Position numbers and translations under genes: made by a program
Shown here: positions 60,260 through 64,000 of the stretch, one piece after another
Layout: every line of letters starts with the position of its first letter
Numbering within the stretch: the stretch's first letter is position 1
The notes under the pieces: generated by a model
The model's input: only the letters and a program-made list of their open reading frames with translations
The model's database searches: none
Told to the model about the DNA's origin: nothing
Origin: Cryptomeria japonica
Taxonomy: Eukaryota > Streptophyta > Pinopsida > Cupressales > Cupressaceae
Reading direction: 5' to 3'
DNA length: 64,000 nt
NCBI RefSeq assembly: GCF_030272615.1
Contig: NC_081406.1
Span: 238,874,422 to 238,938,421 of the forward strand

Positions 60260-60950
60260 ATAATTCATAAATTAAATATGCTAAGTCTAAAGTGATGCCA
60301 TAAACTCAATGAATTAATTCAATCTACTAGGGCACACAAACTGAGAAGACCCAAACCAATATTGTAAAAAAGTCAAACAAACAAACTCAACGGTCGAACA
60401 AAACTGAAGGAACGACTCACTAACAACACTCACAGAGTGTAACTGAGGTATGATTAGGGTCAACTACTATCTCCTCCACTCCCATCGGACAAGTAAGACA
60501 CACTCAAACCTGTGGAGCCAGATGGAGACGATACCCCGTACCTACTCGGTACTTGTACCTGCAATGACCTACATCATCGAACCACATATGCATATATATA
60601 AATATAGAATACATGACACACACACCGATGAAGGAGAATCACGACGTTCCCTATCTCACCGAAGTGAGTGAAGGAAAATCGTCCCCTTGTATCCAATACA
60701 TTCGCAGACACACAACATATAATTACACATTACATAGATAAAGTAAAGTGTCAGTATATAGCAATAATCCATAAAATACCACAAATCACCATTACTGAAA
60801 TACTGTAAATAAATCATGCATCTCATAACCAGATAAAACATGAAATAATGTCATATAAGTCTGAATAACACATCATAGTAATATATCCACTGAAAGTAAA
60901 CAATACTAAAATATGAGTCTAATAAGTTCAAATGAGGAGGGGTACTACAA
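60260..60950 (-). repeat. Probable gypsy LTR end inserted in a copia LTR
   Basis: On the minus strand the boundary reads TGTAGTACCCCTCCTCATTT at 60950, a typical gypsy LTR start. Directly to the right, copia LTR sequence begins without its own 5' part. The left boundary is undefined. Confidence 0.4.
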
Positions 60951-61369
60951 GTCTCATCTCATTGTGGTTTTTCCCATTTGGGTTTCCACGTCAAAAATAT
61001 TGGGTCAGGTGGTGAATGTTTTTGTGGTTATGTTTCTATGATTGAATTGCTTAACTACTTAAATCACTTTGATAAGTTATGTTAAACGGTAACAATCTGA
61101 AATAAAGTTTTACTTATGTCAAGTAAAAGTATTTGGATGATTGTGAGTTTCAAGTTATTTACTATTAACTGTTGTAACAGTCAACCAGTTTATCTTGACA
61201 GTTTTATTCTGATAGAGATATTGCATTTAAGTTCAGTGGTTTAACTTGTCAGTTTCAAGTTTACTTGAGAGGATATTTCTGAGTAAGGTGAAAGTTTATC
61301 AGTTTTTCTATCTAATGATTCACCCCCCCTTTCAGCAGTTGACCGGATCCTTATTCTTTCATCATACCA
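60951..61369 (+). repeat. 3' part of the 5' LTR of the right-hand copia element
   Basis: Contains 'gtggtttttcccatttgggtttccacgtcaaaa' and the C-run 'attcaccccccctttcag', as in the LTR at 1439-2831. It ends a few bases before the primer site. Its 5' part is displaced by the repeat on the left. The exact end is uncertain by about five bases. Confidence 0.65.
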
Positions 61370-61373
61370 TAAA

Positions 61374-61388
61374 TTGGTATCAAAGCTC
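61374..61388 (+). other. Primer binding site
   Basis: TTGGTATCAAAGCTC, close to the initiator tRNA-Met complement, follows the LTR by a few bases. Confidence 0.8.
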
Positions 61389-61444
61389 TTCTTAGGTCCT
61401 CTGAGGTCTAAGCCTAACATCTTGAGGTAAAGATCTCATTGAAC

Positions 61445-62500
61445 ATGATGAAGAAGGAAGGTCAGAAGTTTAACAGAGAGAACTACAATATATGGAGTGA
61501 CAAAATGAAAATTTATATCAAGAGTCTTGGAAATCAATACTGAGAACATGTTAATACTCAATATGTTGCACCTAGTGGGATTATGATTAATGATCAGAAG
61601 AAAGAACAAGAAGAAAACAACCAAGCACTAGAGGCTATTATCAGTTCTTTGTCTGATGCAAAATATATTGATGTTAATGGTCTCTATAATGGTCTAGAGA
61701 CTAAACATGAGGTATAGAATAAACTTGAAGAGATTTACAACAGTGATGAACATGTGAAGATTACCGAGGAAGAGAGTCTAAGAGGGAATTTTTGTGACAT
61801 GCGAATGGATGAAGGTGAGAATATCCAACAATATGGTCAAAGGATAAAAAAGATAGTTGGAGAGATCAAGAGTGTTGGTGGTAAAATGGATGATGCCACA
61901 GTAGTTAGTAAGGTGTCGAAAACCCTGCTATGGGTCTACGCTATTCGAGTTGTAGCCATTCAAGAGCTAAAGTCAATTGACAAAACCAAGGTAACCCTTG
62001 ACTCCATTATTGACAAGCTTACTGCTTTTGAATTAAATGGTTATGATGATAGTATTCAGAAATATGAATCAACATTTAGAGCTTCTATTTCTAACTCATC
62101 TATGAGAAAAAGTAGAGATGTTAGTCATTGTCATGAATCTAGATCCACCAAAGAAATTGATGATGAAAATAGTTTGGTTGAGGTTGAAGCATTGTTGGCC
62201 AAGTGATTGCCCAGAGGTACCGGTAAATACAGAGGTAAATTACCTTTGAAATGTTTTGAATGCAACAAGATTGGACACATAGCCGCTAAATGTCCTAATG
62301 GTGATAATGAGAACAAGCGAGAGAAATTCAAGAAGTACAAGGGAAAAGGAAAAAGAGATTTTCTTATTGCTATTGATGGTGGTATCACTGATGAGGAATC
62401 TGAAGGTGATGCTAATGAAGACATTGTCTTTGTAGCCATTAAAGAGGAGACATCTGATAAGAAAGCTTTAGTTTCTCGCATGGATAATTATGATTATTGA
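61445..62500 (+). pseudogene. Copia gag of the right-hand element
   Basis: Starts MMKKEGQKFNRENYNIWSDK. The gag domain continues with NNQALEAIISSLSDAKY, then MRMDEGENIQQYGQRIKKIV (a typical plant copia gag block) and LLWVYAIRVVAIQELKS. The knuckle CFECNKIGHIAAKC lies at 62248-62289. All segments share one frame from 61445; the breaks are single in-frame stops (TGA near 61541, TAG near 61717, TGA at 62204). Particle protein, now decayed. Confidence 0.88.
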
Positions 62501-63999
62501 ATCATAGATAGTGGTTTCTCACATCACATGACCGGTGACTGGAGCAAATTTCTTTCTTTGAAGTAATTTGATGGCGGAGTTGTAAGATTTGGTAATGCCT
62601 CACCCTGCATGGTTAAAGGTAAAGGAACTAATTTTCTTAATAGGAAGAGCAGTGCAGATGATGTCTACTGGGTTGAAGGTCTAAAACAAAATCTTTTCAG
62701 TGTTGCTCAACTCAATGACAGAGGATACCCATTGGAGTTTAAGAATGGTATGTGCCAAATCTATGGGAGAAAAGGTGAACTGATTGCAACCAGCAAGCAG
62801 ACTAAAGGTAACTTGTTTCACTTGAATCCTAAAGTCAGCAACTACTTAATTGCTAAAATGGATGATTGTTGGCTTTGGCATAGGAGATTTGGTCATTTGA
62901 ATTTTGATAACATTGTTAAAGTGAGTAAGTCCAAGGCAGTGAGAGGTTTGCCACAATTGGACAAACCCGTTAATGCTCTATATAAGGAATGTCAATTGGG
63001 AAAAATGACATCCTCAAATTTCAAGAGCAAGTCTTTTTCAGTGGAGCATCTGTTAGATTTGGTTCATATAGACCTATGTGGACCAATTAGGACTAAAAGT
63101 ATTCAAGGTGATAGATATTTTATGATTTTCATTGATGATTGCTCAAGGATGATGTGGGTCACATTCTTGAAAGATAAAATAGAGGCATTTGGTAAATTCA
63201 AAGCATTCAGGGCCTTAGCTAAAAAAGAGATTGGTAAGAAGATAAAGGGTCTGAGGACTGATTGAGGTAGTGAATTTACTTCTAAGGAATTCACTAGATA
63301 TTGTGAAGAGAATGGTATCAAACGACAACTTTCTGCACCGAGGACACCAAAACATAATGGTATTGCAGAGAGAAACAATTGATCAGTTGTTGAAGCTACT
63401 AGGATGATGTTGATACAAGGAGGTGTAGCGAAAACCTTTTGGAGAGAAGCTGTCGGCATAACTGTCTACACAATGAAAAAGATTTGGGTAAAAAGAGGTA
63501 AGGATAAGACTCCTTATGAATACCTGGTATGGTAGATCACCTAATGTTGGTTATTTCAAGATATTTGGTAGTAAATGTTTTATTAAGAGAGGTGACTATA
63601 TTAGCAAGTTTGAGGCTAAAAGTGATGAAGCTATATTTTTTGGTTATTCCACTAAAAGAAAGCCTACAAATGCTACAACAACCGGACACAGAGAATCATT
63701 GAGAGTGTTGATGTTTGAGTGGATTAGTATCCTGAAGTCTCAGAGGAAACCAGTATGGAGAAAAAGGATGAAGATCCTTGCATTTTGTTTTTGGAACCAG
63801 AACATGTGAAACCTGAAATCGGTAAAGCAAATACTGATGTACCAGTTCAACCGAAATAGGTAGACTCAGAAGAAGAGGATGATAATGAAGAAGATGAACC
63901 TGAAGAAAATGATCATGTTACTCCAAGGTATGTGAGACTCAATAACAATCTTGATCAGATTATTGGAGATAAGGATGTTGGAGTACTAACCAGAAGAAG
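62501..63999 (+). pseudogene. Copia protease and integrase of the right-hand element (runs off the window)
   Basis: Same frame as gag. Protease IIDSGFSHHMTGDWSKF (about 62501-62550; usually DSGxS/CxHHM). GAG-pre-integrase: WLWHRRFGHLNFDNI with the later LYKECQLGKMTS, where the first Cys is Tyr. Integrase core: VHIDLCGPIRTKS (first Asp), FIDDCSRMMWVTFLKDK, LRTD-stop-GSEF (second Asp, with TGA at 63263), and RTPKHNGIAERNN (Glu). A +1 frameshift near 63510 shifts to WYGRSPNVGYFKIFGSKCF and SDEAIFFGYSTK. The rest of the polyprotein is beyond 64000. Confidence 0.88.
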
Positions 64000-64000
64000 A

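Overview
This is nuclear DNA from a seed plant with a very repeat-rich genome. The evidence is a canonical plant histone H3.1 gene, GT-AG introns, plant-type Ty1/copia and Ty3/gypsy polyproteins, tRNA-Met-type primer sites, and almost no host genes in 64 kb. Long LTRs ending in runs of C, deeply nested old elements and about one gene cluster per window fit a gymnosperm, but that is an inference. No bacterial, viral or organellar operon structure is present.

Layout. 1-2.8 kb: 3' half of a Ty1/copia element with its 3' LTR. 3.1-15.9 kb: a four-level nest. A plus-strand element carrying a long extra reading frame (called ORF2 here) is split by a complete minus-strand relative (3372-12915, LTRs and target duplication visible). 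That relative has a zinc-finger gag and ORF2 but no visible polymerase. Its ORF2 is split by a small inverted-repeat DNA transposon (7849-10290), which holds a solo LTR (8359-9863). 15.9-20.7 kb: probable gypsy LTR and unrecognised fragments. 20.7-23.6 and 29.3-32.1 kb: two close copies of a segmental duplication carrying a 69-codon gene. An older third copy of the gene lies at 38.2 kb, beside the intronless histone H3.1 gene at 39.0-39.4 kb. 23.6-28.3 kb: DNA transposons, including a decayed intron-containing transposase-like gene. 28.3-29.3 kb: an LTR with its primer site. 31.6-34.6 kb: another ORF2-type LTR element, then a fragment of a gypsy-like polyprotein with acidic repeats. 39.8-41.2 kb: inverted-repeat element sequence. 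41.2-47.2 kb: a complete but decayed Ty1/copia element with exact target duplication. 47.7-48.9 kb: a solo LTR with exact target duplication. 50-51.3 kb: a degenerate tandem repeat. 52.4-57.5 kb: the gypsy-like element with repeats, protease and zinc finger. 57.5-60.9 kb: further LTR material. 61-64 kb: 5' half of a second copia element (gag, protease, integrase) running off the window.

The most unusual content is the ORF2-bearing retroelement group. At least three diverged copies lie here, in two orientations. Two ORF2 copies are interrupted by insertions, and removing the insertion with one target-site copy rejoins the frame in each case. The likely functional host genes are histone H3.1 and the small gene repeated three times.
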